Part shown: positions 15,267 to 23,926 of the stretch, one piece after another
Position numbering within the stretch: the stretch's first letter is position 1
Layout: every line of letters begins with the position of its first letter
Assembly (NCBI RefSeq): GCF_025717605.1
Contig: NZ_JAJIRQ010000012.1
Coordinates: 1-64,000 of the forward strand
Direction of reading: 5' to 3'
DNA from: Paucibacter sp. TC2R-5
Lineage (GTDB): Bacteria > Pseudomonadota > Gammaproteobacteria > Burkholderiales > Burkholderiaceae_C
DNA: 64,000 bases
Notes under the pieces: generated by a model
Seen by the model: only the letters and a program-made list of their open reading frames with translations
What the model was told of the DNA's origin: nothing
Databases searched by the model: none
Made by a program: the position numbers and the translations under genes

Positions 15267-16348
15267 GGCTTTGTCTTCGGTTGCAGTTCTGCAGGATTCT
15301 GCCCTGCTTCCTGCGTATTTAAGCGGACTGTTTGTGCGAAAGAATCGGCAGTTTCAATCGCCTCGCTGGGGATTTGTGCCGGCGCAGGGGGCGCAGTCGT
15401 TTCGTCCCATCCTTGCATCAACAGTACGGCGTCCAGATCCTGCGCCATCTGCTCGCCGCTGGCATAGCGCAACTCGGGGCGTTTCTCCAGCGCCAGCGCC
15501 AACACCAAGGCCAAGGCTTCGGGCAGGCCGGGCCGGTAATGACGCACATCGGCCGGTGTCTGATTGGCGATCTGGTACATCAAGCGCGCCATCGAGTCCG
15601 ACTGATGGGGCAGATGGCCGGTCAGCAATTGGTAAATCATGGCGCCCAGCGAGTAAAGGTCGCTGCGCCCGTCCACCTTGAGCCCGGCCAATTGCTCGGG
15701 TGACATAAAGGAAGGCGTGCCCAGGACCAAGCCGGTACGCGTGCGGCTGCCGTCGGCAATGCGGGCGATGCCAAAGTCCATCACCTTCAGCACATCGTTT
15801 TGCACATCCAACATCACATTGGCCGGCTTGATGTCCCGGTGCACCACCCCTTGCCGGTGCGCATAGTCCAAGGCCCGCGCCAGCCGGGCGCCTATCCGAA
15901 TCACTTGACGCGCCGGCAGCAGTTGATCCGCACGGGTGTAATGGCTGAGATCCTTGCCCTGCACGAACTCCATCGCGATCCAGGCGTCCTCACCGGCTTC
16001 ACCGGCATCGAGCACCTGCAAGATGTCGGGGTGATGCAGATGCCCGGCGGCGCGCGCCTCGCGCATGAAGCGCTGGCGTACATCGACCAAGTCTTCGGCT
16101 GCAAATTCGCGCTGCAGCGACAGGCGCTTGATAGCGACCAGTTGGCCGTTGCTGAGCTGACGGGCCAAGTGAACCACCGCCATCGCGCCCCGACCGAGTT
16201 CGCGCTGCAACTCGTAACCCTGCAGGCCGACGGCCACCTTGGTGGCTTGAACAGCTAAAACGGATGCCCCATCGGCGGCTGACAGCATCGATTCGCCCCC
16301 CGCCGGAGAGCTGGATTTACCGAGAATTCGCCGCCAGAAGCCCTTCAT
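15263..16348 (-). CDS. Hanks-type Ser/Thr protein kinase
   Basis: About 361 residues. The kinase domain shows the glycine loop GRGAMAVVHLAR, the ATP-binding lysine in VAIKRLSL, the catalytic loop HRDIKPANVML, DFGIARI, and the activation segment ending GTPSFMSPEQLAG. The C-terminal tail of about 50 residues is Pro/Ala/Gln-rich and has no transmembrane helix or PASTA repeats, so the enzyme appears cytosolic. ATG 16348 is chosen because an upstream extension to 16462 would run into the terC gene. The order terC, kinase, PP2C, FHA on one strand with tight spacing indicates an operon. Confidence 0.92.
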   Translation of the reverse strand: MKGFWRRILGKSSSPAGGESMLSAADGASVLAVQATKVAVGLQGYELQRELGRGAMAVVHLARQLSNGQLVAIKRLSLQREFAAEDLVDVRQRFMREARAAGHLHHPDILQVLDAGEAGEDAWIAMEFVQGKDLSHYTRADQLLPARQVIRIGARLARALDYAHRQGVVHRDIKPANVMLDVQNDVLKVMDFGIARIADGSRTRTGLVLGTPSFMSPEQLAGLKVDGRSDLYSLGAMIYQLLTGHLPHQSDSMARLMYQIANQTPADVRHYRPGLPEALALVLALALEKRPELRYASGEQMAQDLDAVLLMQGWDETTAPPAPAQIPSEAIETADSFAQTVRLNTQEAGQNPAELQPKTKP

Positions 16349-16364
16349 TCGTGCGCCCTTTTGC

Positions 16365-17096
16365 CTAGTCGGTTTTTTTGCTTCGAGCCGCCAATACTTT
16401 GCCCGCAGCCAGCACCAACAAGGCGCCAACAACTCCGCAGCCGTAATGCCACGCCGGCACAACCATGGCGCTGCCGGCTTGCTCCCCCGGCTGAGTCGGC
16501 ACCCAGGCCTTCAAAGCCGGATCGCCAACAATCATCGTACCGGCGATCCAACCCAAGAGCATCGCGCCTACGGTGATGACTACCGGGAAGCGATCCATCA
16601 GCTTGATCACCAACTGGCTGCCCCAGACGATGATGGGAATCGACACCAGGAGACCGAAAATCACCAGCGGCATTTGGTGGTCGCCGCCCGCGCCTTGGGC
16701 CGCGCCGGCAATCGCGATCACATTGTCCAAGCTCATCACAAAATCGGCCACGATGACGGTCTTGACCGCCGCCCATAGCTTGTCACTGGCCTGAATCTGA
16801 GCATGCTCTTCCTCGTTTTCGGGCACGAGCAGCTTGATACCTATCCAGACCAAGAGCAGGCCGCCGACGATCTTGAGATAGGGCACTTGCAGCAAGGTCA
16901 GCGCGAAGAAAATCAGCAGCACACGCAAAACAATTGCGCCGGCCGTGCCCCAGATGATGCCCTTGGTGCGCTGGGCAGCCGGCAACTTGCGGCAAGCCAA
17001 GGCGATCACAACGGCGTTGTCGCCGCCGAGCAAGATGTCGATCATGATGATCTGACCGACGGCCAACCAGAACTCGGGACTTAAAAGGGTATCCAT
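16365..17096 (-). CDS. TerC/Alx-family integral membrane protein
   Basis: A 243-residue polytopic protein with TerC-family features: an N-terminal IDILLGGDNAVVIALACRKL and the central DFVMSLDNVIAIAGAAQG, each carrying the conserved acidic DN pair within membrane helices. TerC-family proteins are linked to metal (notably manganese) export and tellurite resistance. The ATG at 17096 is used; TTG 17099 is one codon upstream. It lies 16 bases upstream of the kinase start, so it could be the first gene of the signalling operon, although the same gene commonly follows sucCD in related genomes. Confidence 0.9.
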   Translation of the reverse strand: MDTLLSPEFWLAVGQIIMIDILLGGDNAVVIALACRKLPAAQRTKGIIWGTAGAIVLRVLLIFFALTLLQVPYLKIVGGLLLVWIGIKLLVPENEEEHAQIQASDKLWAAVKTVIVADFVMSLDNVIAIAGAAQGAGGDHQMPLVIFGLLVSIPIIVWGSQLVIKLMDRFPVVITVGAMLLGWIAGTMIVGDPALKAWVPTQPGEQAGSAMVVPAWHYGCGVVGALLVLAAGKVLAARSKKTD

Positions 17097-17190
17097 CAAT
17101 AAAAGGGGCCGTAGCCTGGGTTGTCAGTTGCAGCAGTCTTGACAGCCGCCGACTATAACGAAGCAGCGCAAGTGCGAGCTTAAGAATGAA

Positions 17191-17212
17191 AAAAGGGGCG
17201 AATGCCCCTTTT
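17191..17212 (-). terminator. Intrinsic terminator behind sucD
   Basis: AAAAGGGGC-GAAT-GCCCCTTTT is a 9-bp stem; read on the minus strand it ends in a run of six T. It lies 63 bases after the sucD stop and 95 bases before the terC start, so it should separate sucCD from the terC-kinase genes. The A/T flanks make it potentially bidirectional. Confidence 0.8.
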
Positions 17213-17274
17213 CGAATGTTGCGCATCGGCCCGGCCGGTACACCGCCCGGGCTGGCACAGAATCATTAAAAGCC

Positions 17275-18168
17275 TTACAGCAAGCCCTTCAGCAGCTTGG
17301 CCATTTCCGACGGGTTGCGCGTGACCGTGAAGCCGCAGGCTTCCATGATGGCGAGCTTGGCGTCAGCGGTGTCATCGCCACCGGAGATCAAGGCCCCGGC
17401 GTGGCCCATGCGCTTGCCCGCAGGTGCTGTGACACCAGCGATGAAGCCGACGATAGGCTTCTTCATATTGTCTTTGCACCAGCGCGCAGCTTCGGCCTCG
17501 TCCGGGCCGCCGATTTCACCGATCATGATGACGGCGTCGGTGTCCGGGTCGTCATTGAAGGCCTTCATCACATCGATGTGCTTCAGACCATTGATCGGGT
17601 CGCCACCGATGCCGACGGCGCTGGACTGGCCCAGGCCGATTTCGGTCAGCTGAGCCACTGCTTCATAGGTCAGCGTGCCGGAGCGCGAAACGACGCCGAT
17701 CCGACCCTTGCGGTGGATGTGGCCGGGCATGATGCCGATCTTGATTTCGTCCGGGGTGATCAGGCCTGGGCAGTTAGGCCCAAGCAACAAAGTGCGCTTG
17801 CCGCCGGCGGCTTCCTTGGCGCGCATGCGGTTGCGGATCATCAGCATGTCGCGGACTGGGATGCCTTCGGTGATGCAGATGGCCAAGTCCAAGTCGGCTT
17901 CGACAGCTTCCCAGATCGCAGCTGCTGCGCCGGCTGGCGGCACATAGATCACCGACACGGTGGCGCCGGTGGCTTGTGCGGCTTCGGTCACATTGGCGTA
18001 AATCGGGATGCCTTCGAAGTCCTCGCCGGCCTTCTTGGGGTTCACACCGGCGACGAAGCAATTCTTGCCGTTGGCGTAATCGCGGCAGCCGCGGGTGTGG
18101 AATTGACCGGTCTTGCCCGTGATGCCTTGGGTGATGACCTTGGTGTCTTTATTGATGTAGATCGACAT
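17275..18168 (-). CDS. sucD: Succinyl-CoA synthetase alpha subunit
   Basis: A 297-residue TCA-cycle enzyme subunit that, with SucC, converts succinyl-CoA plus NDP and phosphate to succinate, CoA and NTP. Visible are the CoA-binding N-terminus (VITQGITGKTGQFHTRGC), the GVNPKKAGEDFEG segment, VSRSGTLTYEAV, and the phosphohistidine loop GHAGALISGGDDTAD, in which the His carries the phosphate. The length is normal for the family. It follows sucC by 30 bases and is closed by an intrinsic terminator. Confidence 0.98.
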   Translation of the reverse strand: MSIYINKDTKVITQGITGKTGQFHTRGCRDYANGKNCFVAGVNPKKAGEDFEGIPIYANVTEAAQATGATVSVIYVPPAGAAAAIWEAVEADLDLAICITEGIPVRDMLMIRNRMRAKEAAGGKRTLLLGPNCPGLITPDEIKIGIMPGHIHRKGRIGVVSRSGTLTYEAVAQLTEIGLGQSSAVGIGGDPINGLKHIDVMKAFNDDPDTDAVIMIGEIGGPDEAEAARWCKDNMKKPIVGFIAGVTAPAGKRMGHAGALISGGDDTADAKLAIMEACGFTVTRNPSEMAKLLKGLL

Positions 18169-18198
18169 GATTTCTTATCCTTGTGGGCCTAAGCCAGA

Positions 18199-19359
<1,161 letters not shown>

Positions 19360-19381
19360 AGGGGTCTCGCTTTTGGAAAGG

Positions 19382-19984
19382 TCAGGAAGAGGAGGTGGAA
19401 GCGGGCATCGCAGCGGGCAAGGCCGTCAGGGCCGAGCTGTTGCGAAACCAGCGAGGGTAATGAGTTTGCACCGTTGGCCCGTCAATGCGAAGTGCGTGGC
19501 AACGATTGAGTTGAAACGGCGCCTGGCCGTCGGCACCGCCTTCGCGCGTGTCCAGCACGATGCCGGCAAAGGCCTGAATCACGGCGGATGGCAACACCTG
19601 ACACATCTCGGTCAGGTGGGTACAACCTTTGATGCCCGCCAAACGCTCTTTGACACCGAGCCTGAAGCCCTGCATCAAATTGAGTCCGACCAAGGCCGCG
19701 TAGGCATCGCCATGCTGGTCACAAGCGCCGGGGTAAGGCATCCAGCTGGTTTGTGAGCCAGCTTCCAGAATATTGGTCTTGTCGTCCACCACCAGGCGCA
19801 ACTGCATCGCGTGGATGGGTTCGCCCGCCAGGCGCGTACCGCCGGCAACCGCCATATCGCGCGTTTTGGTGTCCGTCAACTCGGCGTCGACGTCGTACAA
19901 GCCGTCGGCGCGCGCGAACACCTGCACATCAATGGCGCGGCGATGCATCAAACGGCGCTCGGCGAAAGGATTGGATAGGGGCAT
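19382..19984 (-). CDS. DUF2889-domain protein
   Basis: A 200-residue protein with the pattern of DUF2889: [22 protein letters not shown] near the N-terminus, [13 protein letters not shown] in the middle and [19 protein letters not shown] with conserved Cys/His. The function is unknown. It lies between recX and sucC on the same strand, 22 bases before sucC, a place where this family is commonly found in betaproteobacteria. No signal peptide or membrane segment is visible. ATG 19984 is the natural start. Confidence 0.85.
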   Translation of the reverse strand: MPLSNPFAERRLMHRRAIDVQVFARADGLYDVDAELTDTKTRDMAVAGGTRLAGEPIHAMQLRLVVDDKTNILEAGSQTSWMPYPGACDQHGDAYAALVGLNLMQGFRLGVKERLAGIKGCTHLTEMCQVLPSAVIQAFAGIVLDTREGGADGQAPFQLNRCHALRIDGPTVQTHYPRWFRNSSALTALPAAMPASTSSS

Positions 19985-20155
19985 GTCTTGAAAACGGCTT
20001 CACACAAAACACTGCCTGCGGCCCAAATGGTCGGCAGGCAGGGACATGTGCAGGCTCACAATGTAGCATGCTGCGCCGCCGCAAGGCTTTCGCGAAACTG
20101 TCAAGACGAGCATGAACCCTGGCTTTTTGCGCGATGTTGTGAGGCTGGACAAGCT

Positions 20156-20638
20156 TCAATCGTCGTCCCAACGCAGCAGCTTTCGAATCGTTTCGGGGCT
20201 GAAGCCGCGCGCCGTCATGAAGCGCATCTGCTTGGCCTTGGCCGCCGCATCGGGCGGCGCATAGGCTCCGAATTTGCGTAAGTAGATGCTTTTGGCGCGC
20301 TCAAGCTCGGCCGCCTTGAGCTCGGACATTGCCTCGGCACTCAAGCTCAGCCCATGTTGAGCCAACTCTTGCTTGATACGCAAGCTGCCATAACGCGAGG
20401 CTCGCGCATGCACCCGGGACTCGACAAAGCGCTGATCGCTCAAATAACCCTGTGCCTGCAGCCAGTCCAGCAACAAGTCGAGTTCGGCCTGGGCATCCAT
20501 TACAAGGCTAGGCTCGCCTTCAGCGGCCGGAGCAGCTTTGCGCAGAATGTTCTGTAGCTTGCGGCGAAGCTCGACTCGGCTGTGCTCGCGCTGGGACAGC
20601 AGGGAAATGGCGCGCATTTTCAAGGACAGCGGTTTCAT
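20156..20638 (-). CDS. recX: RecX, regulator of RecA
   Basis: A 160-residue, charged, helical protein with the RecX three-helix repeats: MRAISLLSQREHSRVELRRKL, LLDWLQAQGYLSDQRFVESRVHARASRYG, and a C-terminal MRFMTARGFSPETIRKLL. RecX binds the RecA filament and limits its activity. I chose ATG 20638 because the open frame upstream (to 20809) has no family similarity and overlaps the NTF2-like gene. It lies near recA on the same strand, with one unrelated gene between. Confidence 0.92.
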   Translation of the reverse strand: MKPLSLKMRAISLLSQREHSRVELRRKLQNILRKAAPAAEGEPSLVMDAQAELDLLLDWLQAQGYLSDQRFVESRVHARASRYGSLRIKQELAQHGLSLSAEAMSELKAAELERAKSIYLRKFGAYAPPDAAAKAKQMRFMTARGFSPETIRKLLRWDDD

Positions 20639-20694
20639 TTCTGTTTGTGCAGCGCATGGCAGGCCAGCAGCAAGGCGGGGCCACTTCGGTTCTA

Positions 20695-21174
20695 TCAGGA
20701 CGCAGCGACTTGCAGCGACAGGCCCTGCCGCTGATCTACTGCCATAGGAATCAAACCCGGCAAGCTGCCGTTCTGCCGCCAAGCCGGCGCAGCCTGCGTA
20801 TCCGACCAATATTCGTCAATGCTGACGATCAAGTCTCGCTCAAGACCAAAGAAACTATTGGCGTAAAAAGACTGAGCGCCATGATCAACCCGCACCAAGC
20901 TGTGCACGCGCCGGCGCGGCTGAGCGTCCGCTGACGCCGACGCTTGGCCCCCAGTGCCGAGTGCATTCAACTCCAGCAGATGAATCGCCCAGCCCTCGGG
21001 GTAGACGGCATTGACATGGACGATGGCCGCAGCGCCCTCGAAGCGCTCAGACGTCGCCCACCACTGGCAATGGGCCTCCGGATGCAGCAAGGCTTGCGCG
21101 GCGGCCCATTCACGCGCCTGGTACAGCGCCCAAAAGCGCTGCACCAGATTCAAGTCGGCGGCTGGACCGCTCAT
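20695..21174 (-). CDS. NTF2/SnoaL-like protein
   Basis: About 159 residues with the cone-shaped NTF2-like pattern: an N-terminal helix (LVQRFWALYQAREWAAAQALL), then HPEAHCQWWATSERFEGAAAIVHV and alternating strands (VHSLVRVDHGAQSFYANSFFG, IVSIDEYWSD). Such folds serve as small enzymes or binding modules; no catalytic residue is clear. ATG 21174 is preferred; a TTG at 21198 would overlap the recA stop. Its place between recA and recX is unusual, since these two are normally adjacent. Whether it is cotranscribed with recA is likely but not proven. Confidence 0.75.
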   Translation of the reverse strand: MSGPAADLNLVQRFWALYQAREWAAAQALLHPEAHCQWWATSERFEGAAAIVHVNAVYPEGWAIHLLELNALGTGGQASASADAQPRRRVHSLVRVDHGAQSFYANSFFGLERDLIVSIDEYWSDTQAAPAWRQNGSLPGLIPMAVDQRQGLSLQVAAS

Positions 21175-21194
21175 GCTCGGCGCCTCACGAAGCT

Positions 21195-22241
21195 TCAAGC
21201 AGCGGCGCTACCTGCCAACAGGGGCACGCCCAGCGAGTCGCGCACCTTGTTCTCGATTTCATGCGCAATATCGGGGTTCTCGCGCAGGAATTCGCGCGCA
21301 TTGTCCTTGCCTTGGCCGATCTTCTCGCCGTTGTAGGCATACCAGGAGCCGGACTTTTCGACCACCTTGGCGATCACGCCCATGTCGATGATCTCGCCTT
21401 CGCGGCTGATGCCCTCGCCGTACAGAATGTCGAATTCGGCGGTCTTGAACGGCGGCGCGACCTTGTTCTTGACCACCTTGACCTTGGTTTCGCTGCCGAT
21501 CACTTCATCGCCCTTCTTGATCGAGCCGATGCGGCGGATGTCCAAGCGCACCGAGGCGTAGAACTTCAGCGCGTTACCGCCGGTGGTGGTCTCGGGGCTG
21601 CCAAACATCACGCCGATCTTCATGCGGATCTGGTTAATGAAGATGACCATGCAATTGGCCTTCTTGATGGTGGCGGTCAGCTTGCGCAGCGCCTGGCTCA
21701 TCAAACGGGCTTGCAAGCCGGGCAGCGAGTCGCCCATTTCACCTTCCAACTCGGCCTTGGGCGTCAAGGCCGCGACCGAGTCGATGACGATCAGGTCAAC
21801 CGCGCCGGAGCGCACCAGCGCGTCGACGATCTCGAGCGCCTGCTCGCCGGTATCGGGCTGGCTGATCAACAGGTCTTGCAGATTGACGCCGAGCTTTTGC
21901 GCATATTGAATGTCCAGCGCATGCTCGGCATCAATGAAGGCGCAAACGCCGCTGAGCTTTTGCATCTCGGCAATCACCTGCAGCGTGAGCGTGGTCTTGC
22001 CCGAGGATTCCGGGCCGTAAATCTCGACCACCCGGCCGCGCGGCAGGCCGCCAACGCCCAGCGCGATGTCCAAGCCCAAGGAGCCGGTGGAGACAACCTG
22101 AATGTCCTCGATCACCTCGCCATCGGCCAAGCGCATGATGGAGCCCTTGCCAAATTGCTTTTCGATTTGGCTGAGCGCGGCCTGCAAGGCCTTGGCCTTC
22201 TCTGGGTTGACGGTGTTGGCGGTTTTGACTGGGGCGTCCAT
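21195..22241 (-). CDS. recA: Recombinase RecA
   Basis: A 348-residue homologous recombination and SOS protein. The Walker A site [11 protein letters not shown], the loop and Walker B region [44 protein letters not shown] (MAW region and L2) and the typical C-terminal tail are present. It forms the ATP-dependent filament on single-stranded DNA and triggers LexA cleavage. A LexA-like box lies 38-57 bases upstream of the start, so SOS control is likely. Confidence 0.99.
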   Translation of the reverse strand: MDAPVKTANTVNPEKAKALQAALSQIEKQFGKGSIMRLADGEVIEDIQVVSTGSLGLDIALGVGGLPRGRVVEIYGPESSGKTTLTLQVIAEMQKLSGVCAFIDAEHALDIQYAQKLGVNLQDLLISQPDTGEQALEIVDALVRSGAVDLIVIDSVAALTPKAELEGEMGDSLPGLQARLMSQALRKLTATIKKANCMVIFINQIRMKIGVMFGSPETTTGGNALKFYASVRLDIRRIGSIKKGDEVIGSETKVKVVKNKVAPPFKTAEFDILYGEGISREGEIIDMGVIAKVVEKSGSWYAYNGEKIGQGKDNAREFLRENPDIAHEIENKVRDSLGVPLLAGSAAA

Positions 22242-22278
22242 GAAGTTCTCCTGAATGAGCTGGCCGAATTATGGCGCA

Positions 22279-22298
22279 ACCTGAGGTTTTGTACAGTA
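22279..22298 (-). promoter_or_regulatory. LexA-like box upstream of recA
   Basis: On the minus strand the sequence is TACTGTACAAAACCTCAGGT. CTGT-N8-TCAG matches the CTGT-N8-ACAG core in seven of eight positions and sits where a promoter for recA is expected. The second half-site is imperfect. Confidence 0.6.
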
Positions 22299-22351
22299 GT
22301 TTTTGAGATTGCAGCCAAAAGGCCAGCAAGTTCATCCATCGTACAAAGCCA

Positions 22352-22372
22352 GTAGCTCATAGGGTGAGCTAC
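22352..22372. repeat. Inverted repeat between malQ and recA
   Basis: GTAGCTCA and TGAGCTAC form a perfect 8-bp stem with a five-base loop, 20 bases after the malQ stop and before the recA promoter. There is no T run on the minus strand, so it may be a weak terminator or an operator. Confidence 0.4.
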
Positions 22373-22391
22373 ATCCAGAAAAACTCCTGGC

Positions 22392-23909
22392 TTAGGCTGG
22401 CAATTTCAGCAAGCCAATCGGCGCCCGCCCGCTGGCCGCCGAGATCAGACCCAGCACGCGGGTCGGCTCGGCCCCCAACATCGACCAAGTGAAGCGCCAG
22501 CTCCAGTTGCCGCCCAAGACGCCGGGCACATTCATCCGGTGTTCACCGCCCAGCCCCAAGACATCTTGCAGCGGGAACACCGCCATATTGGCGACCGAAT
22601 TGCAGCAGGCGCGGATCATCGCCCAGTGCACATCCTGCTCGCCGCAAGCCAGGTAGGCGCCGGCATAGGCGCGCTCATGCGGCGCGGCCTTGTCCCACCA
22701 ACCACGCACGGTGTCGTTGTCATGCGTGCCGGTATAGACCACACAGTTGCGCGGCCACATATGCGGCAAGAACTCATGCGTCGCGTCGCCGCCAAAGCCG
22801 AACTGCAAAATCTTCATGCCAGGGAAGCCACAGCCGTCGCGCAGCGCATGCACATCCGGCGTGATGAAACCCAGGTCTTCCGCCACGATGGGCAAAGCGC
22901 CGAGCGCCGCCGCGATGGCGTCGAACAAGGCCTGGCCAGGGCCGGTGATCCATTGGCCTTGCTTCGCATCGGGGCTGCTGGCCGGGATTTCGTAATAGCC
23001 GGCAAAGCCACGGAAATGGTCGATGCGGAAGACATCGGCCTGGCTCAGCGCACGTTTGACGCGCGCCGTCCACCAGGCGTAGTTGTCGGCCGCCATCGCT
23101 TCCCAGCGGTAAAGAGGGTTGCCCCAGCGCTGGCCTTCCAACGACATCGCGTCGGGCGGCACACCGGCCACCACCGTGGTCTGGAAATTCTCGTCCAGGT
23201 GATAGAGCTCGGGGCGCGACCAGCAGTCGGCGCTGTCATGCGCGACGAAGATAGGCAGGTCGCCCATGATGGAGACGCCCTTGCTATTGGCATAAGCCTT
23301 GAGCGCGCCGATCTGGCTGTCAAATGCCCATTGCACAAACTGCCAGAAGCGGTATTCATCGGCGTGACTGAGCCGCGCTGCGGCCAAGGCCTCAGGCTCG
23401 CGCCGCGCCAAGGCCGGCGCCCAGCTCCACCAAGGCAGACCATTCAGCGGCGAGCGGATCGCCATGAACAAAGCGTAGTCATCCAGCCAGCCTTGCTGGG
23501 CCTCGCACCAGTCGGCAAAGGCGGCGCGGTCCTCGGCGCTGGCCTTGGCGAAGAAGCCTGCGGAGGCCAAGCGCAGCTGCTGCTCGCGCCAGGGCAGCAC
23601 GCGGCCGTAATCGACTACTTGTGCGTCAAAGCCGTCGGTCGGCAAATGCGGCGGCGCCAAATAGCCCTTGGCGATCAGCGGCTCAAACGCCACCATCCAC
23701 TGGCTGCCGGCAAAGGCGGACACGCCTTGGTAAGGCGAATCGCCGGGGCCTATCGGCGTGGTCGGCAGCAACTGCCAGATGCTCTGGCCGGCGCTATGCA
23801 GCCAATCCACAAAGGCAAAAGCATCGGGGCCGAAGTCACCCGTGCCATGTGGGCCGGGCAAGGAAGTGATGTGCAAAAGCACGCCGGCGGAGCGTTGATT
23901 GAGGTTCAT
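22392..23909 (-). CDS. malQ: 4-alpha-glucanotransferase (amylomaltase)
   Basis: A 505-residue GH77 enzyme. It disproportionates maltodextrins, releasing glucose and making longer chains for the phosphorylase. Family marks are RSAGVLLHITSLPGPHGTGDFG at the N-terminus, DLPIFVAHDSADCW, the catalytic Asp in DVFRIDHFRGFAGYY, the acid/base region PIVAEDLGFITPDV, and YTGTHDNDTVRGWW. It is the last gene of the glgP-glgB-glgX-malQ set, 17 bases after glgX. Glucose made here would feed the glucokinases at 47.5-51 kb. Confidence 0.96.
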   Translation of the reverse strand: MNLNQRSAGVLLHITSLPGPHGTGDFGPDAFAFVDWLHSAGQSIWQLLPTTPIGPGDSPYQGVSAFAGSQWMVAFEPLIAKGYLAPPHLPTDGFDAQVVDYGRVLPWREQQLRLASAGFFAKASAEDRAAFADWCEAQQGWLDDYALFMAIRSPLNGLPWWSWAPALARREPEALAAARLSHADEYRFWQFVQWAFDSQIGALKAYANSKGVSIMGDLPIFVAHDSADCWSRPELYHLDENFQTTVVAGVPPDAMSLEGQRWGNPLYRWEAMAADNYAWWTARVKRALSQADVFRIDHFRGFAGYYEIPASSPDAKQGQWITGPGQALFDAIAAALGALPIVAEDLGFITPDVHALRDGCGFPGMKILQFGFGGDATHEFLPHMWPRNCVVYTGTHDNDTVRGWWDKAAPHERAYAGAYLACGEQDVHWAMIRACCNSVANMAVFPLQDVLGLGGEHRMNVPGVLGGNWSWRFTWSMLGAEPTRVLGLISAASGRAPIGLLKLPA

Positions 23910-23926
23910 ATGGCGTCGTTTCTCAG

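Noticed and set aside
22352-22372. Inverted repeat GTAGCTCA/TGAGCTAC considered as a further HexR-like site
   Set aside because: The spacing (five bases) and the arms differ from TGTAGT-N3-ACTACA, and it lies in the recA upstream region.
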